The notes under the pieces are model-generated. The model saw only the letters and a program-made list of their open reading frames with translations, did no database searches and was not told where the DNA came from. Shown piece after piece: positions 1 through 8,163 of a stretch of DNA of 43,722 nucleotides (positions are counted from its first letter, which is position 1; the number at the start of each line of letters is the position of its first letter). The DNA is from CAZNPL01 sp964574815 (GTDB lineage: Bacteria; Planctomycetota; Phycisphaerae; UBA1845), in contig CAZNPL010000050.1 in assembly GCA_964574815.1 (NCBI GenBank), positions 1 through 43,722 on the forward strand, written 5' to 3'. The translations under genes were made by a program, and so were the position numbers.

Positions 1-1
1 G

Positions 2-220
2 CACCCCCGGGCACCGCTCAACAAGGCATTATGGTACGCTTGTTTTGGGCCTAGCGTAGACCCCGCTCTTGTCGAAGGGCGACTTCGCGACATGGCCGAC
101 GGCCTCACCGAAGCCATCGACCGCGAGGTCGAGCGTCGCAAACGAGAAGGCCTGCCGATTCACGTAGCCGAGAATGGCCGCGTCGTCGACCTGCAACGAG
201 ACCTCCGGCGCAAAAACTAG
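2..220 (+). CDS. Partial hypothetical protein, C-terminal end
   Basis: The reading frame is open from the left edge of the window and stops with TAG at 218-220. It is therefore the C-terminal 72 residues of a gene that begins outside, unless it starts at the internal ATG at 92, which would give 42 residues. The segment after that ATG is highly charged (a predicted helix rich in Glu, Arg and Lys) and ends in a short GLPIHVAENGRVVDL stretch. Codons have GC-rich third positions, as in neighbouring genes. I do not recognise the family. It is convergent with the VapBC-like pair, which suggests another small accessory gene, but no function can be assigned. Confidence 0.4.
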   Translation, partial: HPRAPLNKALWYACFGPSVDPALVEGRLRDMADGLTEAIDREVERRKREGLPIHVAENGRVVDLQRDLRRKN

Positions 221-278
221 ACCTATCCCGCGACAGTAGATTGTCGCCTCGACCCCGTCCGCGCTGCGAATCGCGAAC

Positions 279-692
279 TCAAGTCGTCGGCGTGTAGCGA
301 TCGATGCCGGCCTCGCGGCGGGCTGCCTCGAGCTTTTCATCGAGCGTCGCCAGCGGCAGCGCCCGCTCGAGTGCAAGCTGGACGTACAGCGCGCCGTACG
401 CGCTGAGCGTGTAACGACGCGCAAGGGTGACCAGCGCGCTGACGGTTGGTTCTGCGATGACCGCGGTAATGGGAAGGCGCGCGAGCAGATCCGCCGCGTC
501 GTCCACTTTTTCCGGCATGATGCGCCCGCGCCGCTCCACGACGAGCAGCCCATTCGCAATCTCGACATTCCAAAGAAAGGGCACCACCGCGGTGTTTGAT
601 GTGAAACTGCGCTTGACCGACTCCGCGTAAGCTTCGCTCTCATCCTCAAAGAACCAGTTCAGGGCCACGGAGGCGTCGAGGATGAATGTCAA
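279..692 (-). CDS. PIN-domain VapC-like toxin with a substituted catalytic Asp
   Basis: A 137-residue protein of PIN-domain size. VapC toxins are Mg-dependent ribonucleases held inactive by a cognate antitoxin. The N-terminal motif FILDASVALNW supplies the first acidic residue (D6), WNVEIANGL the second (E44) and PLATLD the last (D118). The segment LSAYGALYVQLA (residues 96-107) matches the family's 'YDALY' motif, but the acidic residue is Gly at position 100, so one of the usual metal ligands is absent. The start is TTG at 692. It overlaps the TGA of the upstream antitoxin by 4 bases (TTGA), the usual translational coupling of such pairs. The product may be attenuated or dead. Confidence 0.82.
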   Translation of the reverse strand: MTFILDASVALNWFFEDESEAYAESVKRSFTSNTAVVPFLWNVEIANGLLVVERRGRIMPEKVDDAADLLARLPITAVIAEPTVSALVTLARRYTLSAYGALYVQLALERALPLATLDEKLEAARREAGIDRYTPTT

Positions 693-943
693 AGCCTGCG
701 GCCCTCCACAACCAACTCGCGGATCGAAAGACCGTCGAGCCGGTTCCCGACACGAAGCCCGTCAAGTTCAGCCAATACCTCGTTCACGGACTCGGAATCC
801 TGCGAGGCCCCGCTGTCGGACTGTTCGGCCCTGGCTTTGGCAATCAGTCGCTCCACGTACTCGCTCGCCCCGGAGTAGCCGCGACGAGCCGCCTCCCGCT
901 CGGCGAATTCCCGAAGCTCATCGTTGATGTTCACGGATGACAT
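689..943 (-). CDS. Ribbon-helix-helix antitoxin (ParD/VapB-like)
   Basis: An 84-residue protein. Its first 40 residues (SSVNINDELREFAEREA followed by RRGYSGASEYVERLI) have the layout of a ParD/CopG-type ribbon-helix-helix DNA-binding domain: a short beta strand, helix, turn, helix. The remaining half is acidic and would be the toxin-wrapping tail. It lies directly upstream of the PIN toxin and overlaps it by four bases, so the two form one transcription unit in antitoxin-toxin order. Such antitoxins usually autorepress their promoter, which would lie between 944 and about 1015. I did not identify a clear operator there. Confidence 0.75.
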   Translation of the reverse strand: MSSVNINDELREFAEREAARRGYSGASEYVERLIAKARAEQSDSGASQDSESVNEVLAELDGLRVGNRLDGLSIRELVVEGRRL

Positions 944-1015
944 GTGCCGCTCAGCTATTGTTCAATCCAATCGTTCCGTGCAGCTCGAGCCGGCCGATCC
1001 GACCACCAGAGCACC

Positions 1016-1158
1016 CTAGTGCTCCGTCACACCTGAAACTACGGGCGGCGCGCGGTGTGCCACTGCTTTCAAGCAGTGGCTGTGCCGATTTTTGTGCCCC
1101 TTGCCCAATGCCCAAGAGCAGTGGCACACCCGCAAACTCAGGTGTGACCACGCACTAG
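1016..1158. repeat. Palindromic REP/MITE-like element with terminal inverted repeats
   Basis: A 143-bp non-coding element bounded by 21-bp inverted repeats, 1016-1036 and 1138-1158, which match at 18 of 21 positions. Inside lie a perfect 10-bp hairpin with a 2-base loop (1059-1080, gccactgctt / aagcagtggc) and a second pairing between ggtgtgccactgct near 1055 and agcagtggcacacc near 1118. The nested symmetry is that of a REP/BIME or small MITE. A degenerate relative of the hairpin part is visible at about 41225-41255. A possible REP-associated transposase fragment lies 150 bp away. Confidence 0.65.
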
Positions 1159-1305
1159 TATTATACCACAAATCCGCACCCTGGGGTGGGGAGCATGGAC
1201 CCCGAAGCGTCAACCGCCCCGCCCCCCTACGGCGAGCCGTCTCGGCAGAGTCGCACAGTCAGGCGCCCCCACCCCGATTCCACCCCCCGCCCGCCCCGGC
1301 GCCCC

Positions 1306-1401
1306 AACCGGCAGGTTGCCCGCCTGCCCCTGTTCGAGAATCACGACGCCTAGGCCGCCTTCGAGAAGGTGCTCGACCAAGTCCTCCCCCCGGCGTAGGA
1401 T
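1306..1401 (+). pseudogene. Fragment resembling a REP-associated Y1 transposase
   Basis: Read in frame from 1306, this stretch encodes NRQVARLPLFENHDA, an amber codon at 1351-1353, then AAFEKVLDQVL. From memory of the RAYT (REP-associated tyrosine transposase) family, this resembles the N-terminal segment 'NR-x-V-x-R-x-PLFE...DYxAFexVL', with TAG where the Tyr codon would be. No HxH (HUH-type) motif or catalytic Tyr region follows, so only a remnant of about 30 codons survives. It lies immediately upstream of the HicBA pair and next to the palindromic element. The short length limits confidence. Confidence 0.45.
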
Positions 1402-1421
1402 TGCACGGAGGCTTGTGATCC

Positions 1422-1628
1422 ATGAAGTTCATCGTCAATCTCGACCGTGATGAGACCGGGATGATCGTCGCCGAGTGTCCCGCGATTCCGGGCTGCGTCT
1501 CGCAGGGCAAGACCGAGCCGGAGGCGCTGGCCAACATTCGCGAGGCCATCGAGGCGTGCCTGGAAGCACGGGCCGCCAACGGAATGCCCCTCACCGTGGC
1601 CACCCGCGAGATCGAAGTCACAGTCTGA
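1422..1628 (+). CDS. hicB: HicB-family antitoxin
   Basis: A 68-residue protein with the HicB partial RNase H-like fold. It has KFIVNLDRDETGMIVAECPA and IPGCVSQGKT in the N-terminal half, then the EALANIREAIEACLEA helix. This short HicB form has no C-terminal DNA-binding extension. It neutralises the HicA mRNA interferase. A GGAGG sequence about 10 bases upstream supports the ATG at 1422. The stop TGA shares one base with the ATG of the next gene (TGATG), so the pair is translationally coupled. The antitoxin precedes the toxin, the reverse of the E. coli hicAB order but common in other phyla. Confidence 0.88.
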   Translation: MKFIVNLDRDETGMIVAECPAIPGCVSQGKTEPEALANIREAIEACLEARAANGMPLTVATREIEVTV

Positions 1629-1849
1629 TGGCTCAGCTACCGGCCATTTCCGGCGCGAAAGCCGTGCGCGCGTTTGAAAAAGTTGGGTGGACCCAGGATC
1701 GCCAGCGTGGCAGTCACGCCGTGATGCTCAAACCCGGCCGCAACGTGAGTTTATCGGTCCCCCAGCACCGCGAGCTCGCACCGGGCACACTTCGAGCGCT
1801 GATCCGCGCTGCGGGCATGACGGTCGACGAATTCGTCGCCCTGCTGTGA
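1628..1849 (+). CDS. hicA: HicA-family mRNA interferase toxin
   Basis: A 73-residue protein with the compact HicA dsRBD-like fold. It has SGAKAVRAFEKVGW at the N-terminus, then the diagnostic RQRGSHAVM with the catalytic His, a VSLSVPQHREL strand-turn, and a final helix GTLRALIRAAGMTVDEFVAL. HicA enzymes cleave mRNA independently of the ribosome when HicB is lost. The preferred start is the ATG at 1628, which overlaps the hicB stop by one base. A longer in-frame reading upstream would run through hicB in another frame and is not needed. The GSH catalytic motif is intact, so this pair looks functional, unlike the PIN pair. Confidence 0.9.
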   Translation: MAQLPAISGAKAVRAFEKVGWTQDRQRGSHAVMLKPGRNVSLSVPQHRELAPGTLRALIRAAGMTVDEFVALL

Positions 1850-1947
1850 TTGCAGATCACGCGGGCGTGCACGGCCTCCCATGTGTAAACTGTCAGTTGG
1901 ACGGCACGAACTTGGCCGCACGGTTGTGCACACGGACAATAAAACTG

Positions 1948-2034
1948 ATGGCATCGACCGAGATCGTCCAGTTTGAGGCTACGCCGGAGTTTCGCCGGCA
2001 GATCGAGTCCGCGGCCGACAGGCTTACTTATTAA
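1948..2034 (+). pseudogene. Short antitoxin-like ORF, probably truncated
   Basis: An ATG-initiated 28-codon frame reads MASTEIVQFEATPEFRRQI and then ESAADRLTY before TAA. It resembles the start of a small ribbon-helix-helix or DUF1778-like antitoxin (a beta strand followed by a helix), but stops where the second helix would begin. No toxin partner follows. Given the two toxin-antitoxin pairs just upstream, I read it as the decayed end of a third module. It could also be chance. Confidence 0.3.
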
Positions 2035-2481
2035 CGGCGGCGCTGCCGGGCGACAGCATGCTGGCATGGCCAGACGCCTGCGAATCGCGCGGAGTCCGAA
2101 GCGGAGTTGGAGGAGGGAAGAAGAAAGCCTTCAGTCGCTAGCCATCAGCCGTCAGGCGTTCCGCCTCAGGCGGATCAGCCGGAGGGTGCTGGGGCGGCGT
2201 GTTGTGTTGTGGGGCTTTGGTGGTTCGACGGTCGTTGGTGCTCGAATTGTGGCCCCATCTTTTGCTTTGCGCATTCCATCAGGTGCATCGAGGTGCGCCC
2301 TACGGTGGTGGCCCTGGCGGCGTTTATGTCCGTCCGCCGCGCTTCGCTTTGCGAAGGATGGGGCGCCCGGCTTGGCGGCATGAAAGTCCGTCGCCCACCC
2401 CTTGCTTCGCATGGAATGGGGCTTCTGCGTCCGGTCGCTTGCGCTCCCGGCTCTGATGCGCTTGGCCATTTTGCTACGTTT
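2035..2481. other. Intergenic stretch, no gene seen
   Basis: About 450 bp without a convincing gene on either strand. It contains several related words that pair with one another in inverted orientation (for example ccccatc with tttgctttgcg near 2250, gctttgcg with aaggatggggc near 2348, and ccccttgcttcgc near 2398). This suggests decayed interspersed repeats or a structured 3' region downstream of tyrS. No transposase remnant or RNA family was recognised. Confidence 0.5.
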
Positions 2482-3696
2482 TCAATGGTCGGTGGTCAGG
2501 CGGAGGAACTTTCTCTTGCCTCTTTGCAGGACTGCGCCGGGGTTGATGGCTAATTGGGCCTGGGGGTCGGCTAATGGTTCGCCGTCGAGGCGGACGCCTT
2601 TTTCGTTGATGAGGCGGCGGGCCTCGCTTTTGGAGGTTGCGAAACCGGCCAGCACGACCAGCTCGGCCGCGAGTACGGGGTTGGGCACGGCGAGCTCGGG
2701 CATCTCGTCGGGCAGGCCCGCCTTGCCCGCGCCGTGGATGCGGAAGAATTCCTCGGCGGCGGCCTCGGCGGCTTCGGCGCTGTGGTATTGCGTGATGATA
2801 TCTTTTACTAAAGCGATCTTGGCGTCTCGGGGATGCGTCCGGCCGGCATCGAGCAACTGGCGGACCTCGACCTCCGGCCTGCGCGTCAGCAGCTCGAAGT
2901 AGTTGCTCATTAAGCCGTCCGGGATGCTCATCAGCTTGCCGAACATCTCCGACGGCGGCTCGCAGACGCCGATGTAGTTGCCCAGCGACTTGCTCATTTT
3001 CTCGTGGCCATCGGTGCCGATCAGGAGCGGCATGATCACGACGACCTGGGGGTGCTGGCCGGCGTTTTTCTGGAAGTCGCGGCCGCAGAGGTTGTTGAAT
3101 GTCTGGTCCGTTCCACCCAGCTCGACGTCGGCCTCGATCATCACGCTATCGTACGCCTGCATGAGGGGATAGAACATCTCGTGCAGGTACACCTCGATGC
3201 CGGCCTTGTGCCGCCTGGCGAACGTGTCGCGCTCGAGCATGCGGGCCACGGTGATCTGGGCGGCGAGGCGGATGATGTCGGCGAACGTCAGCGGCGCCAG
3301 CCACTCGCTGTTGCGGCGGATTTCGAGCCTCTCGGGCGACAGGTCCAGCACTTTGCCGGCCTGCTCGAGGTAGGTTTTCGCGTTGACGTCGACCTCGTGG
3401 TCGCTCAGGATCGGGCGGGTCTTGGATCGGCCGGTGGGATCGCCGATGCGGGCCGTGTAATCGCCGATGATCAGGACCGCCTTGTGTCCGAGGTCCTGGA
3501 AATCGCGCATTTTGCGGAGAACCACGGTGTGGCCAAGGGTGAGGTCGGGCGCGGTGGGGTCCATGCCGAGCTTCACGCGGAGGGGGCGGTGCGTCATGTG
3601 GGACTGGGCGACCTTGTGGCGCAGCTCCTCCAGGGAGTAAATGTGCTCGCAACCGCGAGCGAGAATGTCCAACTGCTCGTCAACGGAACGGGACAT
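2482..3696 (-). CDS. tyrS: Tyrosyl-tRNA synthetase
   Basis: A 404-residue class Ic aminoacyl-tRNA synthetase that charges tRNA-Tyr with tyrosine in the cytoplasm. The Rossmann fold starts with KLGMDPTAPDLTLGHTVVL, where TLGH at 53-56 is the HIGH-type signature. GGTDQTFNNLCGRDFQ (residues 194-209) is the tyrosine/tRNA-recognition stretch, and KMSKS is at 233-237. The C-terminal 60 residues form an S4-like RNA-binding domain (FATSKSEARRLINEKGVRL). Length and the KMSKS form fit the TyrZ-type branch found in many Gram-negative and planctomycete genomes. The start at 3696 follows a GGTGG-like Shine-Dalgarno. It lies 219 bp downstream of the MaoC gene on the same strand. The gap holds a hairpin-forming stretch (about 3818-3880) but no recognisable T-box. 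Confidence 0.96.
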   Translation of the reverse strand: MSRSVDEQLDILARGCEHIYSLEELRHKVAQSHMTHRPLRVKLGMDPTAPDLTLGHTVVLRKMRDFQDLGHKAVLIIGDYTARIGDPTGRSKTRPILSDHEVDVNAKTYLEQAGKVLDLSPERLEIRRNSEWLAPLTFADIIRLAAQITVARMLERDTFARRHKAGIEVYLHEMFYPLMQAYDSVMIEADVELGGTDQTFNNLCGRDFQKNAGQHPQVVVIMPLLIGTDGHEKMSKSLGNYIGVCEPPSEMFGKLMSIPDGLMSNYFELLTRRPEVEVRQLLDAGRTHPRDAKIALVKDIITQYHSAEAAEAAAEEFFRIHGAGKAGLPDEMPELAVPNPVLAAELVVLAGFATSKSEARRLINEKGVRLDGEPLADPQAQLAINPGAVLQRGKRKFLRLTTDH

Positions 3697-3915
3697 CGCC
3701 TGCCACCTCTATCTCGCGCAAACTGCATGGTACGTTCCGCTATTTCCGCGATCAACCCGCCTGAACGGTCTCGCATCCCGTGCGGGTCTGTGACCGTTTG
3801 GCAGGGACCTCAGGAGGGGCGAGCCTTGAGGTTTGTAGCGATTGCGGCTCGGCGGGAACCTCGCCCTCCCTTCATGCGACAATTGCTGCTGCCTGCCGAT
3901 TCTGCCACGCACCCG

Positions 3916-4371
3916 CTAAAGGCGGCCGTTGCCGTCGATCAGCCTGGTGTTTTTTGGAGGGACCACGATGGCGCTGCCGACGGCCACGTCGTAACCGTCC
4001 TGGTTGACGCACGAGACCACGAGGCGGACGCGCTTGGGATTGATGAATTCCGAGACCGTCGCGTGCGCCGTTATGGTATCGCCGAGGTAGACGGGCTTGA
4101 TGAACCGGATGCACAGTTCCAGGAAGATCGTGCCGACCCCCGGCAACTCCCGACCGAGAACGCTCGAAATCACGCCGGCGGTGAGAATGCCGTGCGCGAT
4201 CCGCCGCCCGAAGACCGTTCGCCGGGCGTATTCCTCGTCAAAGTGAAGCGGATTGAAGTCGCCGGAAGCAAAAGCGAATTCGAAAACGTCGCGCTCGGTG
4301 ATCTGTTTGGCGAAGGAGGCCGTGTCGCCGATGCGCAGCTCAGTCCGCGTTGGCGGGAGGGTGGTACTCAT
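3916..4371 (-). CDS. MaoC-like (R)-specific enoyl-CoA hydratase
   Basis: A hot-dog fold protein of 151 residues from the preferred start. Proteins of this type hydrate trans-2-enoyl-CoA or act as related dehydratases in fatty-acid or PHA metabolism. The hydratase signature is complete: FASGDFNPLHFDEEYARRT, with the catalytic Asp38 and His43, followed by FGRRIAHGILTAGVISSVLG. The strand VYLGDTITAHATVSE and its partner close the hot-dog. The frame stays open upstream to 4713, but that extension is low-complexity and Gly/Pro-rich. The ATG at 4371 has a strong GGGGGA about 10 bases upstream and gives the normal PhaJ-like length. The true substrate is unknown. Confidence 0.88.
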   Translation of the reverse strand: MSTTLPPTRTELRIGDTASFAKQITERDVFEFAFASGDFNPLHFDEEYARRTVFGRRIAHGILTAGVISSVLGRELPGVGTIFLELCIRFIKPVYLGDTITAHATVSEFINPKRVRLVVSCVNQDGYDVAVGSAIVVPPKNTRLIDGNGRL

Positions 4372-5269
4372 AATGCCGCTTCCCCCTTTCGCGCCGGGCG
4401 GCGCACCTATCCCGCCGGCAATACCCGAACCGGCGCGGATGCCGACCGGCGTTGTAACGGTTCCGTCCGCGCTCGCACCAATCAAACGACCCCGTAACGC
4501 GAACATCCACCGAATCCACAGTGAAAGGTACGATATCATCGCCTCCACGCGACCGATGTGACGAAACGCCGCACCCGGCTTACTCCGATCGTGAATACTT
4601 GCGGTTATCCTGCGAATCACCCATATCCGGAATTGGCCTGTCCGGGCTACCGTGCAGTTACCGGACGGCCAGGCGGTCAAGACGCTGACGGCAGGCGTTG
4701 CGGACCGCAACAAATGCTGACAAAGGTCGCCGGTGCTGCGGTGTGTCAGCCTGGGTCTCGGTCAAGCTGGTGAGTTCAAATGTGACTTTGGCATGCTCGG
4801 GCAAAACGTATAACGCGGTTGTTATAGATGGACTTCCGCCAGCCGCGGCCGGTTGACGAGCGCACGAGGGATGACTAGAGTCCCCTGTGCGCCAAAGCGG
4901 ACGGCTCGACGAGGCCGGGACCGGGATTCTTCGGGAAGCTGAATTTCCTTGTCGGCGGCGGGTTTTGCTCGGCGAGTTTGAGAAGGGCATCAATTTCGGC
5001 AATTCTGGCGCGGTGGATGCCGGACCGGACGCTGATGACGCAATCCGACCGACGGGCCGCCGGGGACGGGTTTATGTGAGCGTGATACTCTGAGCTGTTC
5101 AACTGTGACGCGGGCGGATTCGCCGAGCCCGATGCCAAGCCTCATGTTGAACGAGTTCCGAGTTTCTCGCCCTTTACATTGGAACGAGGCGCCTGGTTGA
5201 ATTGCGAGGCGGTCAGACAATCGCTTCCGTAGATCACTTTTTATTGGAATTTAACACCCGGTCGCGGCA
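4372..5269. other. Intergenic region between maoC-like gene and GT2
   Basis: About 900 bp separating two divergent genes. The part nearest the MaoC gene (4372-4713) is open in the MaoC frame but reads as Gly/Pro-rich and lacks a good start. The rest has short frames on both strands whose translations look random. An AT-richer stretch just before the glycosyltransferase (about 5218-5255) is the likely promoter zone for 5270, but I could not settle on -10 and -35 boxes. No RNA gene was recognised. Confidence 0.5.
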
Positions 5270-6844
5270 ATGGATAACGAGTTTCTCGATTGGGTCGTGC
5301 TGACCTTCTTTCTGATCGCCACCGGGGCCCTGGCGATCTACGGACTGCACCTGTACGTGCTCGTCTGGCTTTTCCGCCGGCGCGGCCGGCAGGTGCGCGC
5401 CGCCCAACGGGAAACGGTCGCAACGTTCCGACGGTCGGTGCCCGACGAGCGCTGGCCCGTCGTCACTACGCAGATACCACTCTACAACGAGGTGGACGTC
5501 GCTGAGCGGATCATTCGTGCCGCGGCGGCCATGGATTACCCCTGCGGAAAACACGAGGTCCAGGTTCTCGATGACAGCGACGATGACTCTGGACCGCAGA
5601 TTGACTCCGTCGCGGCTGACCTCCGAGCTCAAGGTTTGGACGTCAAGGTGCTCCGGCGTCGCGATCGCACGGGCTACAAGGCCGGTGCACTGGCCAAGGG
5701 CGTGCAGCAAGCCCGTGGCGAATACGTCGCGGTGTTCGACGCCGACTTCGTGCCGCCATCGGACTTTCTGCGTCGCGCCATTCCTCTTCTTGAGGTCTCA
5801 TCGGACCTGGCCTGCCTGCAAGGGCGCTGGGGTCACCTGAACGAGAACGAATCCTGGCTCACGCAGGCCCAGGCGATGGGAATCGACGGCCATTTCGCAA
5901 TCGAGCAGGGTGCTCGGGCGTGGAACGGCCTGCTGATGAATTTCAATGGAACGGCCGGCGTCTGGCGGAAGGCGGCGATCGAGGATTCGAGTGTCGGGGG
6001 ATGGGCGGGCGACACGCTGACCGAGGACCTCGACCTCTCCTACCGGGCCCAGTTGGCCGGGTGGCGCATGGACTATTGTTTCGACCTGGCCGCGCCCGCC
6101 GAATTGCCCGCCCATATCAACGCTTTCAAGAGTCAGCAGCGCCGTTGGGCAACCGGCTCGATCCAGGTCGCCGTCAAGCTCTTGCCGAGAATCTGGCGCT
6201 CTCCTTTGCGGCTGGCGCAGAAGCTCGAGGCCACGCTCCACCTCACGCACTACACCGTTTCGGTGTGGATGCTGATTCTCGCCCTGCTGGCCAGGCCGAT
6301 GCTCTTCATCACGCTCGAAGGCGATCGGGTGGGCGATTGGCTCTGGGCGATGTGGGCAATTGTCTTCGTCTCCGCGGTGGCGCCGGCGACCACTTACGGC
6401 TACGCACGGTACGTCCTGGGAGGCGGGTTGTCCGGCGTGCCGATCGTCCCGCAGATGATGGTGCTGGGGTGCGGCATGTGCCTGAACAATGCGCTGGCTG
6501 TCTTTCGGGGATTGAAGCTGCGCGGGGGTGAATTCGTACGCACGCCGAAGTCGGGAACGCAGCGCAAGAGCAAACGCCGTGGAAGCTACAAGCCGCTTCA
6601 ATCTCATCTTTGGGCGCTCGAACTGGTCCTGGGCGCCTGGACGCTGTTCGCCCTGGCTTACTACCTCGTCTTTACCAAGTGGGTCGTGAGCGTCTTCATG
6701 CTCCTGTACGGCGCCGGATTTCTTACGATCGGCTGGTTGTCAAGGCCCATACGCCTTGCCGAGCAGCCCCGTACGCCTGCAGAGCCCGCGGCGCTGCCGT
6801 CCTCCGTCCCGGCCGGAGGATCGGTTCAGACGTCTCACGTTTGA
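5270..6844 (+). CDS. Processive family-2 glycosyltransferase, cellulose synthase/CslA-like
   Basis: A 524-residue inner-membrane glycosyltransferase. One N-terminal membrane segment (residues about 8-35) precedes a GT-A catalytic domain with PLYNE, DDSDDD from residue 101, the metal-binding FDADF (D157 and D159), TED with the base candidate D253, and QQRRWATGS (residues 289-297). This D-D-D-QxxRW series is diagnostic of processive GT2 enzymes such as cellulose, mannan and hyaluronan synthases. Several further membrane segments follow (about 325-420 and 450-505). The overall look is closest to CslA-type beta-mannan synthases, but the sugar cannot be read from sequence. A second glycosyltransferase gene begins 26 bp after its stop, so the two are probably co-transcribed. 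Confidence 0.9.
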   Translation: MDNEFLDWVVLTFFLIATGALAIYGLHLYVLVWLFRRRGRQVRAAQRETVATFRRSVPDERWPVVTTQIPLYNEVDVAERIIRAAAAMDYPCGKHEVQVLDDSDDDSGPQIDSVAADLRAQGLDVKVLRRRDRTGYKAGALAKGVQQARGEYVAVFDADFVPPSDFLRRAIPLLEVSSDLACLQGRWGHLNENESWLTQAQAMGIDGHFAIEQGARAWNGLLMNFNGTAGVWRKAAIEDSSVGGWAGDTLTEDLDLSYRAQLAGWRMDYCFDLAAPAELPAHINAFKSQQRRWATGSIQVAVKLLPRIWRSPLRLAQKLEATLHLTHYTVSVWMLILALLARPMLFITLEGDRVGDWLWAMWAIVFVSAVAPATTYGYARYVLGGGLSGVPIVPQMMVLGCGMCLNNALAVFRGLKLRGGEFVRTPKSGTQRKSKRRGSYKPLQSHLWALELVLGAWTLFALAYYLVFTKWVVSVFMLLYGAGFLTIGWLSRPIRLAEQPRTPAEPAALPSSVPAGGSVQTSHV

Positions 6845-6870
6845 CCCGACCGATCGCCGGTGCATCGCAC

Positions 6871-8163
6871 ATGAAAGCCGGCCAGGCACAACGCTCGACG
6901 GGGAAGTGGTCAGGCGGGATCACGCGTGTCGGCTGGCTGATGTTGTTCGTCTTTGTGGGCGTCGTTGCCTGGCAGGTCGGAATCGGCCGGAACGTTCATC
7001 TCTTCCAGTGGGCTTACCTCATCGGGTTTGTTGGATACGCCCTACTCGTCTGGCAACTGTGGCGTGGTCAGGTCCAGGGAGGATGGTGGATCTGGTTTGC
7101 CGGCTGCATTCTGTTGCGGGCGGTGCTGCTGCACACGACGCCCAGCGACGACCTCTACCGCTACCTGTGGGAGGGGCGTATTCAACTGGCCGGGTACAAT
7201 CCCTACGCCCTTGCTCCGGACGCGGACGAACTCGTCGACTTACGCGACGCCGACTGGGGAGGCGTGAACCATCCCGATTACCCCGCGATCTACCCCCCGC
7301 TTGCCCAAATGACATTCCGCCTTCTGGCGTTCGTGCATCCTAGCCTGTGGACCTTCAAGGTCGCGTTCGTGCTGGTGGATATCCTGACCATCGCGTTGTT
7401 GGGAGCCTGGCTGACACGACTGGGCAAGCCGGCGCACTGGGCGTTCGTGTACGCTCTGTGCCCGTTGACGCTGACCGCCTTCGCGATCGAAGGTCACCTG
7501 GACAGCCTCATGCTGGCCCTGCTCGCCGCCGTGGGCATCTGCGTCGCTGATCGGCGGATCTGGTCGGCCGCTGTCCTGTTGGCTCTCGCGATACTGGCGA
7601 AGCTCGTGCCGGTGCTCCTGCTCCCCTGGCTCATCGTGCGACACCGCCGGGCCGCGTTGCTGTGCGTTGCCGTCATTGTGTTGGGATACCTGCCGTATAT
7701 CGACGCCAGCCGATCGTTGTTTGAGAGTCTCACGAGATTTGGCGGCGGCACCGACGTATTGGGGCTGGGCAACGGCGTGCTGTCAATCCTGCTCGGCTCG
7801 TTCAGCGCGCGTTTCGTTGGTGCAATGGTGATCGGCGTAACGGCTGTTTACCTGGCTTGGCGATGCCGTTCGTTTGACGGCTGCCTGCTCGGATCGTTTT
7901 CGGCACTGATTCTGTTCATGCCGGTGGTGCACTTCTGGTACGTTACGTGGCTCGTGTTGGCTTCATCGGTGCGAAGGAGATGGAGCTGGCTGGTCTTATC
8001 GGGAGCGATGGTGCTGTACTTCGAAGCGACAGCCGTGCTGGCCGAGCGGGGCGAGTGGCTGATGCCGTCGTGGGTGCCGTGGGTGCTGTACGGCCTGTTT
8101 GCTCCCATCTTCTGCGTCGAAGAGATTTACCACTGGCGACTACGGCGGCGTGTCCATCCCTGA
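6871..8163 (+). CDS. GT-C fold polytopic mannosyltransferase-like protein
   Basis: A 430-residue multi-spanning membrane protein with about ten hydrophobic segments. The first periplasmic loop carries the acidic motif TPSDDLYRYLWEGR (D93 and D94), then GYNPYALAPDA and HPDYPAIYPPLAQ. That pattern is shared by GT87-like and alpha-mannosyltransferase GT-C enzymes, which use polyprenol-phosphate sugars as donors. A later EGHLDSLMLALLA also fits the family. The frame is open well upstream inside the preceding gene, but the ATG at 6871, shortly after the preceding stop, gives a natural cytoplasmic N-terminus before the first membrane segment. Its last 24 bases overlap the convergent mlaD gene. The polyprenol-P-mannose synthase-like gene at 11080 could supply its donor; that link is inference. 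Confidence 0.78.
   Translation: MKAGQAQRSTGKWSGGITRVGWLMLFVFVGVVAWQVGIGRNVHLFQWAYLIGFVGYALLVWQLWRGQVQGGWWIWFAGCILLRAVLLHTTPSDDLYRYLWEGRIQLAGYNPYALAPDADELVDLRDADWGGVNHPDYPAIYPPLAQMTFRLLAFVHPSLWTFKVAFVLVDILTIALLGAWLTRLGKPAHWAFVYALCPLTLTAFAIEGHLDSLMLALLAAVGICVADRRIWSAAVLLALAILAKLVPVLLLPWLIVRHRRAALLCVAVIVLGYLPYIDASRSLFESLTRFGGGTDVLGLGNGVLSILLGSFSARFVGAMVIGVTAVYLAWRCRSFDGCLLGSFSALILFMPVVHFWYVTWLVLASSVRRRWSWLVLSGAMVLYFEATAVLAERGEWLMPSWVPWVLYGLFAPIFCVEEIYHWRLRRRVHP

Noticed and set aside
3697..3915. T-box or other leader RNA for tyrS
   Set aside because: Hairpins are present, but I found no T-box core or specifier arrangement.
4372..4713. N-terminal extension of the MaoC-like gene
   Set aside because: Gly/Pro-rich, no ribosome site, and the internal ATG at 4371 has a strong one and gives family length.
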